From Fusibacter sp. 3D3 (GTDB taxonomy: Bacteria; Bacillota; Clostridia; Peptostreptococcales; Acidaminobacteraceae), in assembly GCF_001748365.1 (NCBI RefSeq), contig NZ_BDHH01000014.1, forward strand, positions 46,854-97,570: a stretch of DNA of 50,717 bases, written 5' to 3'. The notes under the pieces are model-generated. The model did not search any database. It was not told where the DNA came from and worked only from the letters and a program-made list of their open reading frames with translations. Below are positions 1 to 7,609 of this stretch, one piece after another. How positions within the stretch are numbered: the stretch's first letter is position 1; every line of letters begins with the position of its first letter. The position numbers and the translations under genes were made by a program.

Positions 1-543
1 CAAGGTAATTTTAATGAAGAAGTAAAAAGTTATTTTGAAGATGCAATTGAATCCAATTTTAGAGATTACCCAGTAAGTAGAAAAACAACTCTAGAAAAAG
101 GTCATGGAAGAATTGAAAAAAGAGAGTATTATCAGACAAACGATATAGAATGGTATGTAGAAAAAGACAAATGGAAAAACTTATCAAGCATAGGTATGGT
201 AAGGCGCACAGTGACCACAAAAGGAAAAGAAAGCGTAGAAGTGAGCTATTTCATATCCAGTTTAAAAACACCAGAAGAAGGACCATGTGAAGTGTTTGCA
301 AAGGCCGTGAGATCACATTGGGGTGTAGAAAGTTGTCATTGGATACTTGATGTTGTTTTTAGAGAAGATCATAGCCGAGTAAGAATGAATAACGGTGCTG
401 CAAATCAATCCATGTTGAAGAAGATAGCCATGAATATTTTAAAACAAGAGACCATCACGAAAAAGAAGACCAGTTTAAAGTTGAAGCGTTATAAAGCATC
501 AATAGATGAGTCTTTTCTAACGAAAGTAGTATCTGAGCTGTAG
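1..543 (+). mobile_element. ISAs1-type transposase, 3' part only
   Basis: The frame is open from the first base of the window to the stop at 541-543, so the 5' part lies outside. About 180 residues are visible. The C-terminal block with HWGVE, LDVVFREDHSR and a run of N-A-A-N-Q-S followed by KKIAMNILK is the signature of ISAs1/H-repeat transposases (DDE family); the glutamate in HWGVE is the likely last catalytic acid. The product would cut and rejoin the ends of its own element. No terminal inverted repeat can be assigned because only one end is in view. The family call rests on motif recognition and is fairly sure. Confidence 0.85.
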
Positions 544-673
544 AAAAAAGGCTGAGTTATACCATTCGTAGGGTAAGTCGGCTGTAGTGATACAAACGGT
601 TTATTAGTTGTGCCCTCAAAACTGTAAAAAGGATTGAGCTCTGCATTAAAACATAAGTCATGCCACATAATCC

Positions 674-695
674 AATAGCGCAATGCTATTTTTTT
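674..695 (+). terminator. Rho-independent terminator after transposase
   Basis: A 6-bp stem (AATAGC / GCTATT) with a 5-base loop is followed by a run of T. It separates the transposase remnant from the glnS transcription unit. The stem is short. Confidence 0.5.
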
Positions 696-765
696 AAGAC
701 TTTGAATAAAAGCCTTGATTATGGTAGATTTTCATGCGATAGCCGTGTAATATTGACATAAGCAG

Positions 766-794
766 TTGACGTTTGAATAACCCTATGCTATTAT
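766..794 (+). promoter_or_regulatory. Sigma-A-type promoter of the T-box/glnS unit
   Basis: TTGACG at 766-771 and TATTAT at 789-794 are separated by 17 bp, which puts the transcription start near 801, just ahead of the T-box leader. Confidence 0.7.
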
Positions 795-804
795 GAAAAC
801 AATT

Positions 805-1122
805 TAAAACCAAAGCAATAAAAGCGATGAAGAGGGCAAGTAAGTTATTGAATCAATCCAAGAGAGTCCATGTATGCTGAAAGTGGATATTGATGCAATT
901 AAAGAAACAAGCCTCAGAGCTGCGTACGGATCTAAACAATCATTTCGAGAGCGGAATGTATTCTTAGTGATGCTGCGACAGGCGCTCCTGTTATAGGGCT
1001 AAAGTATCCCTGATGGGTGGTACTTGATAAGGTTGATTTTGTGAGAAATCAACAAAAAGAGGTGGCAACGCGATATAACATTCGTCCTCAAGTTTATGAC
1101 TTGAGGAGGGATGTTTTTTTTT
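805..1122 (+). promoter_or_regulatory. T-box leader (tRNA-Gln-sensing) of glnS
   Basis: Features in order: a GATGAAGAGG-type lower stem I motif (826-834), an AGAGAGTC distal stem I motif (861-868), a probable specifier codon CAG (Gln, 915-917) on the 3' side of stem I followed by AGCTGCG, the T-box sequence GAGGTGGCAACGCG (1059-1072), and a strong terminator (about 1077-1122) whose 5' arm can instead pair with the T-box sequence. In this family uncharged tRNA binds the specifier and the T-box bulge and allows read-through. A Gln specifier fits the downstream gene. The specifier assignment is made by eye. Confidence 0.85.
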
Positions 1123-1212
1123 AATCATTAGTCCTCGTCTAACCGCGTAGAGGCAGGCGTTTTCAACCTGCTCTAAGCAGTAAGACGAGGACGTGTCAGA
1201 CAAAACAAGGAG
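1123..1212 (+). ncRNA. Structured RNA element, copy 1 (unrecognised)
   Basis: Starting right after the T-tract of the T-box terminator, an outer 10-bp stem (GTCCTCGTCT 1131-1140 with AGACGAGGAC 1183-1192) encloses an inner stem TAGAG(G)CAGG / CCTGCTCTA with one bulged G and a 9-base loop. It is followed by a GACAAAAC-aAGG tail leading to the glnS ribosome binding site. A second copy with the same architecture and wobble changes in the outer stem lies at 6493-6577. I do not recognise a named RNA family. It is transcribed only if the T-box reads through. Confidence 0.6.
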
Positions 1213-1220
1213 GCAGTAAA

Positions 1221-2873
1221 ATGACGGAGAATTATATTCATAAAATGATGGAAGAAGATATTTTAAGAGGGGAGTACTCTAGGCCGATCTGTACAAGATT
1301 TCCACCTGAACCCAATGGGTACTTGCACATCGGGAGTTTATACGCGATCCATTTCAGCTATTTTGCGGCAAAAAAATTTGATGGCAAGTTTAACCTGAGA
1401 TTTGATGACACAAATCCGCTTAAAGAAGATATGGAATTCGTAAATGCCATTATAGAAGACATGAAATGGATGGGGTGGATTGATGAAGAGCGCATTTTCT
1501 TTGGCTCAGACTATTCAGACTTCTTCTATGACTGTGCCGTTAAATTGATTAAACTGGGGAAGGCATATGTGTGTGATTTGTCACAAGATGAACTTAAAGA
1601 AACCCGAGGCACACTCACTGAACCTGGAACAGATAGTCCTTATAGAGCAAGAACCTTTGAGGAAAATTGGATGCTATTAGAGGAAATGAAAGCGGGGCTG
1701 CATCCAGATGGCAGTAAGACGTTGAGAGCTAAGATTGATATGACATCCCCAAATATAAATATGCGCGATCCCGTTATTTATAGAATTCTTCACGAACCAC
1801 ATTATAGAACGGGTGATCAATGGTGTATCTACCCCATGTATGATTATGCACATCCCTTACAAGATGCTTATGAAGGCGTGACGCATTCACTTTGCTCAAT
1901 AGAGTTTAGAAATCATAGGCCCCTTTATGACTGGGTGCTTGAGACGCTTGAGTTTAAAGAACCGCCGAGACAAAGAGAGTTTGGCAGAATGAATATGACC
2001 GGTGTGGTGACCAGTAAACGGTATCTTAAAGAGCTGGTGTATGGCAACTACGTCAGTGGTTGGGACGACCCAAGAATGCCGACGATTAAGGGGTTAAGGC
2101 GAAGGGGGTATACGAGAGAAGCCATTAACGATTTCATACACAGTCTAGGGGTTTCAAAGGATCAAAGCACCGTGGATATCTCCATGCTAGACCATTGTCT
2201 CAGAAATGATTTAAAAGAAAAAGTGCCAAGTGTTATGTGTGTATTAAATCCACTAAAAGTAACGATTACGAATTATCCTAATGATAAAATTGAATTTCTT
2301 GAAATTGAAAATAACGCTGCAAACGAGAGTCTAGGAAGCCGTGAAGTGCCTTTTGGAAAACATCTTTTTATTGAAGCAGATGATTTTATGTTATCGCCCA
2401 TCAAAGGGTTTAAAAGATTGTCATTAGGTGGAGAAGTGAGACTTAAAGGGGCTTACTTTATCAAGTGTGATGATGTGCGTGTGGATGAAGCAGGAGATCC
2501 TGTAGAGCTACTTTGCACCTATGACATAGAGACTAAAAGTGGCAGTGGTTTCACGGGTCGTAAAGTAAAAAGTACAATTCACTGGGTACATGCGACTGAG
2601 CACGTAAAAGCGGAGATTCACCTCTTTGATCGACTATTTGAAGATGATGATATTGCACGAGATAAATCGCTTTCATGGGATGAGAAGATCAATCCGAATT
2701 CTCATATTGTCTTAGAGCATTGTTTGTTGGAAAAAGCCATGGCAGATGTTAAAGCAGAGGATAAATTTCAGTTTATGAGACACGGTTATTTTAATGTGGA
2801 TGAAGTCACTAAAAGTGAAGGATATGATTTCTATAAGATCAATAGAATTGTACCCTTAAAGAGTTCCTTTTAG
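1221..2873 (+). CDS. glnS: Glutaminyl-tRNA synthetase
   Basis: The enzyme charges tRNA-Gln with glutamine in the cytosol, using ATP. It is 550 residues long, the usual length for bacterial GlnRS. The class I signature reads EPNGYLHIGS (HIGS at 36-39) and the KMSKS-like loop is VVTSKR near 262-266. The catalytic fold is followed by the paired beta-barrel anticodon domains. The ATG follows AAGGAGG at 1208-1214. The gene sits behind a T-box with a glutamine specifier and behind the copy-1 structured element. Many Firmicutes make Gln-tRNA through GatCAB instead, so a T-box-controlled GlnRS is a less common arrangement. Whether GatCAB is also present cannot be seen here. Confidence 0.96.
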   Translation: MTENYIHKMMEEDILRGEYSRPICTRFPPEPNGYLHIGSLYAIHFSYFAAKKFDGKFNLRFDDTNPLKEDMEFVNAIIEDMKWMGWIDEERIFFGSDYSDFFYDCAVKLIKLGKAYVCDLSQDELKETRGTLTEPGTDSPYRARTFEENWMLLEEMKAGLHPDGSKTLRAKIDMTSPNINMRDPVIYRILHEPHYRTGDQWCIYPMYDYAHPLQDAYEGVTHSLCSIEFRNHRPLYDWVLETLEFKEPPRQREFGRMNMTGVVTSKRYLKELVYGNYVSGWDDPRMPTIKGLRRRGYTREAINDFIHSLGVSKDQSTVDISMLDHCLRNDLKEKVPSVMCVLNPLKVTITNYPNDKIEFLEIENNAANESLGSREVPFGKHLFIEADDFMLSPIKGFKRLSLGGEVRLKGAYFIKCDDVRVDEAGDPVELLCTYDIETKSGSGFTGRKVKSTIHWVHATEHVKAEIHLFDRLFEDDDIARDKSLSWDEKINPNSHIVLEHCLLEKAMADVKAEDKFQFMRHGYFNVDEVTKSEGYDFYKINRIVPLKSSF

Positions 2874-2883
2874 AGGTGATTAT

Positions 2884-2924
2884 TTGATGATGTTATGTTA
2901 TCCCCTTTATAATTATGCTATAAT
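2884..2924 (+). promoter_or_regulatory. Promoter inside the open frame upstream of the phosphatase
   Basis: TTGATG (2884-2889) is followed after 18 bp by TATAAT (2908-2913). A second TATAAT with a TGC extension lies at 2919-2924. Because these lie inside the longest open frame, translation most likely begins downstream, at 2956. Confidence 0.6.
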
Positions 2925-2955
2925 CAACTTGGATTACTTGAAATGTGAGGGCGAT

Positions 2956-4095
2956 ATGAGTGAAAGACTAATCAATATAACATTAAATGAAAAAGAGCGC
3001 ATTGTAGTGATCAGTGACATCCATGGAGGCTTAACGCATCTTGACGCTTTACTGGATCAGATCGAGCTCAAAGCAGAAGATCTTTTAATTATATTGGGCG
3101 ATTTTATTGAAAAAGGGCCTCAAAATATTGAAATGCTGTATCGCGCAATGTTGCTTGAAAAAAGACCTAATACTTTTGTACTCTCTGGAAATTGTGAATC
3201 CTTTGTTTATCAAATGATTACAAATGCTGAAAGACAAGGGATGATTAAAACATACCTCGATAAAGTTCAGTATCCCTCGCTCATCAGTGATTTATATGAT
3301 AGAGCTTGTTATATTGACATTAAAACGGAACCCTTTGATCCAGAAGAGGTCCAAAGAGTACTTCAAGAAGCTTATCCCAGTGAACTGGCCTTTTTAGAAC
3401 ATCTGCCATGGGGGCTGAGTGCACCACCTTTTATTTTTGTCCATGCAGGCATAAAATCTGAACATGACATCGATAAAAAGACACTTTTGTCATACCCTGC
3501 ATTTTATGAAGCAGAGCATAACTTAGATAAAATTGTCGTCGTGGGTCATTGGCCAGTGTTAAATTACTTGGATCATTGTCTACTTGCAAATCCAATTCTT
3601 GATTTTGATAAACAAATTCTCAATATTGACGGGGGATATAGTGTGAAATGGCATGGACAGGTCAATGCGCTTGTCATTGAAAAAAATGGGGATCAATACG
3701 AATACAAATCCTATTTTTCAGATGATCTTAAAGAACGCAAAGTGAAAGCTTATAGTGTGTCCAGCATTGAACCACATCTTATGGCGGGTAAGCCGTTTAA
3801 GATCATGTGGAATGACAATCAAATAGAAGTCATTGAAACTTTACCTGAATTTTCACTGTGTTTAAAAAAATCCACAAATGAAGTCGGACTTGTTAAAAAT
3901 GAATTTATACAGACAATAGGCGATCAGACCTATTGTACTGAAGATTATATATTCAAATTGCATCACCTCGAAGCGGGGGATTATGTGAGATTTATTGAAA
4001 ATTATGGGGAATATGCATTTGTAAAATACAACCATGAATACGGTTGGATTCCTTCTGTCTTTTTAGAAGAGGATCAAGAATTGGGGGCACATTAA
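2956..4095 (+). CDS. Calcineurin-like metallophosphatase with C-terminal SH3-like region
   Basis: A 379-residue cytosolic protein of the PPP-type metallophosphoesterase fold, expected to hydrolyse a phosphoester with two metal ions; the substrate is unknown. Metal-site motifs in order are SDIHGG (near 20), GDFIEKGPQN (GDxxDxG-like, with E for the usual D), SGNCE (GNHE with Cys for His), FVHAG and VVGHWP. The changes at the second and third motifs mean the activity should not be assumed. The last ~90 residues read like a small SH3-type beta domain (YVRFIENYGEYAFVKY, YGWIP). The ATG at 2956 follows GAGGGCG and sits below a promoter. The stop overlaps the fliB start by one base, so the two are probably co-translated. 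Confidence 0.75.
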   Translation: MSERLINITLNEKERIVVISDIHGGLTHLDALLDQIELKAEDLLIILGDFIEKGPQNIEMLYRAMLLEKRPNTFVLSGNCESFVYQMITNAERQGMIKTYLDKVQYPSLISDLYDRACYIDIKTEPFDPEEVQRVLQEAYPSELAFLEHLPWGLSAPPFIFVHAGIKSEHDIDKKTLLSYPAFYEAEHNLDKIVVVGHWPVLNYLDHCLLANPILDFDKQILNIDGGYSVKWHGQVNALVIEKNGDQYEYKSYFSDDLKERKVKAYSVSSIEPHLMAGKPFKIMWNDNQIEVIETLPEFSLCLKKSTNEVGLVKNEFIQTIGDQTYCTEDYIFKLHHLEAGDYVRFIENYGEYAFVKYNHEYGWIPSVFLEEDQELGAH

Positions 4096-5273
4096 TGAAA
4101 ATTTTAAGACCTGATTATATGGAATCCTTTAAATGCATAGGTTCTCCGTGTATTGATAATTGTTGTATTGGTTGGGATGTTGATATTGATAAACTAACCT
4201 TTGAGAAATATCAAGAGGTCAAAGGGGATCCACTGGAAACGCTCATTAAAGATTTTATACACATCAATGCGGCAGAGCACGATAGTTCAGTCAACTTTGC
4301 AGTCGTGTCTTTAACGGCCAATAAAAGATGCCCCTTTCTGGATTTGACAAAACTCTGTAAAATTCAAAGCAAGTATGGTGAGCCGTATCTATCCAATGTT
4401 TGTGCCCAATACCCAAGGATATACAATCGGATAGATGGCAAATTAGAAGTATCGGCATCCATATCCTGCCCTGAAATTGCAAAGTCAGTTCTATTCGAAC
4501 CCAATGGGGTACAGTTTGGAACTGAAGATTTTTTAAATGAACGTGATGTGATGATCAGCTATGATGTGGATACAAAATTACCCGCATTTAAGGGCACACC
4601 TGCAGAAAAACTGCAAAAAATCAGATGGATTTGTCTGGATATTATGCAGAATGCGACGTTAAAATTAGAAGAGCGTTTTGAGATCATTGGACACTTTGTA
4701 TTCGGTTTAACTCAAACCCGTAATAAAGAAGAAATCACAAATTGGATGAATCGATATCGGAAGCAGCAAGTTTCAACCTATGAAATAGACGATCTCAGTA
4801 GCAATATGCTCAAAAGATCGAAGCAAATTTTAGATCTATTGGATCCTAAATCAACCATTGTTTCAGAGCGATTCTTGCACCATTATCATGAATCAGAAAA
4901 AATATTAAAAGATAAAGCGTTGAATTTGAAAGCTTTGAAAAATCAATATTATGATCCATACTTTGAAGATCGTCACTATATATTTGAAAATTACTTTGTG
5001 AACCATATGTTTAAAGCACTTTTCCCTTTTACTGAGGCAGAATGGATATTTGATGCCTATCTTCTGATGTTATGTAGATACCACTTGATGAAGCGGCAAC
5101 TTTTAGGCATTGCAATTGCAAATAAAGGTTTAACAGACGCGTTGATACTAGACTATTTTCAAGTCTTTTCTAAGGCAATTGAACACCATAAATCATTTAT
5201 GCTAGACTTAACGGAGTGGTTTGGATACTTGAAAATTAACGATATGAAATCGGTTAAGAAATTTTTATTGTGA
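4095..5273 (+). CDS. fliB: Flagellin lysine-N-methylase (FliB family)
   Basis: The product methylates surface lysines of flagellin; the family is thought to carry an Fe-S centre and to act before or during flagellin export. It has 392 residues. The cysteine-rich N-terminal part typical of the family is present: GSPCIDNCCIGW near 15-27, then RCPFLD, KLCKIQ and SNVCAQYPR near 80-110. The ATG at 4095 overlaps the previous stop (TAATG). No flagellin gene is in the window, but the chemotaxis operon at 17.6-25.1 kb also points to a flagellated cell. The family call is confident; activity is inferred. Confidence 0.85.
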   Translation: MKILRPDYMESFKCIGSPCIDNCCIGWDVDIDKLTFEKYQEVKGDPLETLIKDFIHINAAEHDSSVNFAVVSLTANKRCPFLDLTKLCKIQSKYGEPYLSNVCAQYPRIYNRIDGKLEVSASISCPEIAKSVLFEPNGVQFGTEDFLNERDVMISYDVDTKLPAFKGTPAEKLQKIRWICLDIMQNATLKLEERFEIIGHFVFGLTQTRNKEEITNWMNRYRKQQVSTYEIDDLSSNMLKRSKQILDLLDPKSTIVSERFLHHYHESEKILKDKALNLKALKNQYYDPYFEDRHYIFENYFVNHMFKALFPFTEAEWIFDAYLLMLCRYHLMKRQLLGIAIANKGLTDALILDYFQVFSKAIEHHKSFMLDLTEWFGYLKINDMKSVKKFLL

Positions 5274-5322
5274 AGTAAGGTTATCGTGTCAAAAGTCATT
5301 TGTGTAAAAATAGGAGGATAAA

Positions 5323-6081
5323 GTGTCATTAGTGATCATTTGTTTTGCGGGCTTTTTTGCAGCATTAGTAGACTCAATGGTAGGCGGTGGGGGTCTGATA
5401 AGTCTACCAGCATTACTTGCGGCAGGTCTGCCGACACACCTTGCACTTGGTACCAATAAATTTGCGTCCAGTACAGGTGCTGTAAGCAGTTCATATCATT
5501 ATTTTAAATCAGGCAATCTCAATAAAAAAGTGCTTACAAGACTGGTGCCTTTTTCTCTAATAGGCTCGTTAATAGGCGTTAATGTGGTTTTAGGGCTCAA
5601 CCCAGATTTCTTGAAAGCGATGATTATTTTTTTAGTGGCAATAATCGGTATTTATACACTGATGAATAAAAATTTAGGTCTTGAAGATCACTATAAGGAG
5701 CCCACTGCTTTAAGCTATATGCAGGGGCGAATTATGGCCATTGCAATTGGTTTTTATGATGGTTTTTTTGGGCCAGGCACAGGCTCCTTTTTAATATTTT
5801 CTCTGATAAAACTCTTTGGATTTGATTTTAAAAAGGCTGCTGCAAATGGAAAGGTTTTAAATTTAGCCAGTAATCTGGCTGCACTTTTTTTATTTTTAAT
5901 CAATGGGAAAGTGGTCTTGTATTATGCAGTCCCAATGGCGATTTCCATGATGATTGGTGCAAGAGTTGGGACGCATTTAGCCGTAACAAAAGGCTCAAAA
6001 TTTATCAAACCTATATTTGTCGTTGTTTCCTTTACACTGGTTGCCAAAATGGCATTTGAAATGTTGAGTGGTGTGATATAA
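5323..6081 (+). CDS. TauE/SafE family anion (sulfite/sulfonate-type) permease
   Basis: A 252-residue integral membrane protein with about eight hydrophobic segments. It has the family's N-terminal motif, DSMVGGGGLISLPALL with LALGTNKF after it, and the mirrored second-half motif FYDGFFGPGTGSFLIF, which reflects the internal duplication. It is likely to export or import a small organic or sulfur anion; the substrate cannot be told from sequence. The start is GTG at 5323, after AGGAGG at 5312-5317. It is the third gene in this run, though a 49-base gap separates it from fliB. Confidence 0.88.
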   Translation: MSLVIICFAGFFAALVDSMVGGGGLISLPALLAAGLPTHLALGTNKFASSTGAVSSSYHYFKSGNLNKKVLTRLVPFSLIGSLIGVNVVLGLNPDFLKAMIIFLVAIIGIYTLMNKNLGLEDHYKEPTALSYMQGRIMAIAIGFYDGFFGPGTGSFLIFSLIKLFGFDFKKAAANGKVLNLASNLAALFLFLINGKVVLYYAVPMAISMMIGARVGTHLAVTKGSKFIKPIFVVVSFTLVAKMAFEMLSGVI

Positions 6082-6141
6082 ACGCATTATTATGGGTATA
6101 AATGCATTGGACGATGTCGTATTAATGGAGTGGAGGTCTTT

Positions 6142-6357
6142 ATGATTGTAAAAATTGTCGCGAAAGAGGTTTTGAAAACTTTTACAAAGGATCAATTTAC
6201 ATTGGATCCATACCAAATTATGGAGGAAGATCATCTGCTTGTAGATGGAAAACTCTATATTATCATAGGTCGTGCATTTGATTTTGAAAAAGAGACGATT
6301 GTGTACTTTGTAGAAGCAGAAGAAGATCGTGAAACTCAAAATCATTGGGGTTTGTGA
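6142..6357 (+). CDS. Small hypothetical protein (71 residues)
   Basis: I do not recognise this protein. It is acidic, has no signal peptide or membrane segment, and starts MIVKIVAKEVLKTF; the middle reads as alternating beta strands (LLVDGKLYIIIGRAF). The ATG at 6142 is preceded by GGAGTGGAGG, so the in-frame GTG at 6130 falls inside the ribosome binding site. It lies 60 bp after the TauE gene and just before the PTS module's promoter. Confidence 0.6.
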   Translation: MIVKIVAKEVLKTFTKDQFTLDPYQIMEEDHLLVDGKLYIIIGRAFDFEKETIVYFVEAEEDRETQNHWGL

Positions 6358-6368
6358 TCAAAAAAGCG

Positions 6369-6397
6369 TTGACACAGATGCTCAATGATGATATGCT
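6369..6397 (+). promoter_or_regulatory. Promoter of the PTS antiterminator unit
   Basis: A perfect TTGACA (6369-6374) and TATGCT (6392-6397) are separated by 17 bp, placing the start near 6404, just ahead of the first RAT site. Confidence 0.7.
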
Positions 6398-6421
6398 TTT
6401 TTTAAATTAACTGTCCAAGAT

Positions 6422-6487
6422 GGTATGTTACTGTTAAATCAGGCATGAACCTTAATGAGAATATTCATTAGCGTTCGTGCTTTTTTG
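6422..6487 (+). promoter_or_regulatory. RAT antiterminator / terminator switch 1
   Basis: The stretch from 6422 to about 6451 matches the ribonucleic antiterminator target bound by LicT/SacY/GlcT proteins (GGTATGTTACTG...CAGGCATGAACC). Its 3' part overlaps the 5' arm of an intrinsic terminator (GCATGAAC paired with GTTCGTGC, then a T run ending at 6486). Binding of the phosphorylation-controlled antiterminator should open transcription of its own gene, giving positive autoregulation. Confidence 0.85.
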
Positions 6488-6492
6488 TTATA

Positions 6493-6577
6493 AATCATTA
6501 GTTTTCGTCCAGCTTAGAGGCAGGAGTGTTTAACCTGCTCTAAGCGGTTAGATGAGGACGGGCCCGACAAAACGAAG
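6493..6577 (+). ncRNA. Structured RNA element, copy 2 (unrecognised)
   Basis: This is the second copy of the element at 1123-1212. It starts with AATCATTAG right after the terminator's T run. The outer stem is GTTTTCGTC (6501-6509) with GATGAGGAC (6551-6559), where C-G pairs of copy 1 have become U-G wobbles. The inner stem is a 12-bp helix, GCTTAGAG(G)CAGG / CCTGCTCTAAGC, with the same bulged G and a 9-base loop. The GACAAAAC-gAAGG tail is shared. Preservation of pairing despite base changes argues for a selected RNA structure. Confidence 0.6.
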
Positions 6578-6623
6578 GTTTGGAGGACAATGATTATGTA
6601 TTAGGGTGTTTTGGGGGGATTTT

Positions 6624-7457
6624 GTGAACTATAAGATTATAAAACCGATGAATCATAATGTTGTATTAGCCAGTGAACAAAATTCCAAGGAAGAAGTCAT
6701 TTTAATCGGAAAAGGAGTTGGTTTTAATCGAAAAATAGGTCAGGATGTCTTTTTATCGGAGCATGAGATTGATAGAATCTTTAGAACTTATGATGAAAAG
6801 TACAAAGAACACTATTTTAATCTCTTAAAAGGGATTGACAGTGCGGTTTTGGGTGTTTGTGCTGAAATTGTATCCGAGGCAGAAAAAGAGTTTGGACAAA
6901 TAAGCCAAAAGCTCTTTTTAGTCTTATCAGATCACATCAGTTTTGCACTTGAACGCATTAGAAATGGACTTGACATCAGCAATCCCTTCCTCTATGAAAT
7001 AAAAATGCTATACTCAGAAGAATATAAAATGGGATTAAGAGCTCAGTGGATGATTAATCAATCGATTCATGTTGAAATTCCAGAAAGCGAAGTCGGGTTT
7101 ATAGCACTTCATATACATGCAGCGAGGCATAAAAAAGATGTAAAAGATACGGTTAAGAACACCAGAATTATTAAGGCGTTGGTTGAAATTATTGAAAAGA
7201 GACTGGATAAGAAATTACAAAAAGGGACTTTGATCTATGATCGACTCGTGAGTCATCTATGGTATTGCCTTGATCGAATTGAAAAGGGGGAGGCTGTTGA
7301 GAATCCCTTGGGAGATACAGTGAAGATACAATTTCCTGAAGCCTATGCCGTTTCTGAAAAAATGGTGGACTATATTGAGAAATCTCTAAATAAGAAAGTC
7401 TATGAAAATGAGAAGGTGTACATGACCATTCATATTGATCGGATTAGAAGAAGCTGA
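6624..7457 (+). CDS. BglG/LicT/GlcT-type transcriptional antiterminator
   Basis: An RNA-binding antiterminator of 277 residues whose activity is set by PTS phosphorylation. The N-terminal CAT RNA-binding domain (about 1-58) includes NHNVVLASEQNSKEEVILIGKGVGF. PRD1 (about 65-170) carries the histidines in LSDHISFALERI and FIALHIHAARH; PRD2 (about 175-277) carries those in DRLVSHLWYCLDRI and MTIHIDRI. The GTG at 6624 follows a GGGGGG ribosome binding site, while the upstream in-frame TTG has none. It is flanked by RAT switch 1 (own gene) and RAT switch 2 (IIBC gene), so it probably controls both. GlcT and LicT subtypes cannot be separated with certainty. Confidence 0.92.
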   Translation: MNYKIIKPMNHNVVLASEQNSKEEVILIGKGVGFNRKIGQDVFLSEHEIDRIFRTYDEKYKEHYFNLLKGIDSAVLGVCAEIVSEAEKEFGQISQKLFLVLSDHISFALERIRNGLDISNPFLYEIKMLYSEEYKMGLRAQWMINQSIHVEIPESEVGFIALHIHAARHKKDVKDTVKNTRIIKALVEIIEKRLDKKLQKGTLIYDRLVSHLWYCLDRIEKGEAVENPLGDTVKIQFPEAYAVSEKMVDYIEKSLNKKVYENEKVYMTIHIDRIRRS

Positions 7458-7528
7458 CGTGTTACTGTTTATTCAGGCATGAGTCAAAAGCAATCAGAGT
7501 ATTGCTTTTGGGCTCATGCCTTTTTTGT
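7456..7528 (+). promoter_or_regulatory. RAT antiterminator / terminator switch 2
   Basis: A second RAT-like sequence (GTGTTACTGTTTATTCAGGCATGAGTC) overlaps the end of the antiterminator gene. It runs into a long, near-perfect terminator hairpin (GGCATGAGtCAAAAGCAAT / ATTGCTTTTGgGCTCATGCC plus T run). It should make expression of the IIBC permease depend on the antiterminator. Confidence 0.85.
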
Positions 7529-7609
7529 TGGTTATTATAGCCTTTATACTTTGTGGAGAGGCAATGATATACAGGGCACTTATCTTATATTTTAAAAGGA
7601 GGCATTTTT

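Noticed and set aside
991-1203. 70-residue minus-strand frame over the T-box terminator and structured element
   Set aside because: It covers RNA structures explained on the plus strand and has no ribosome binding site.
5995-6345. 116-residue minus-strand frame opposite the TauE 3' end and the small gene
   Set aside because: It is antisense to two better supported genes, C/F/Y-rich, and has no ribosome binding site.
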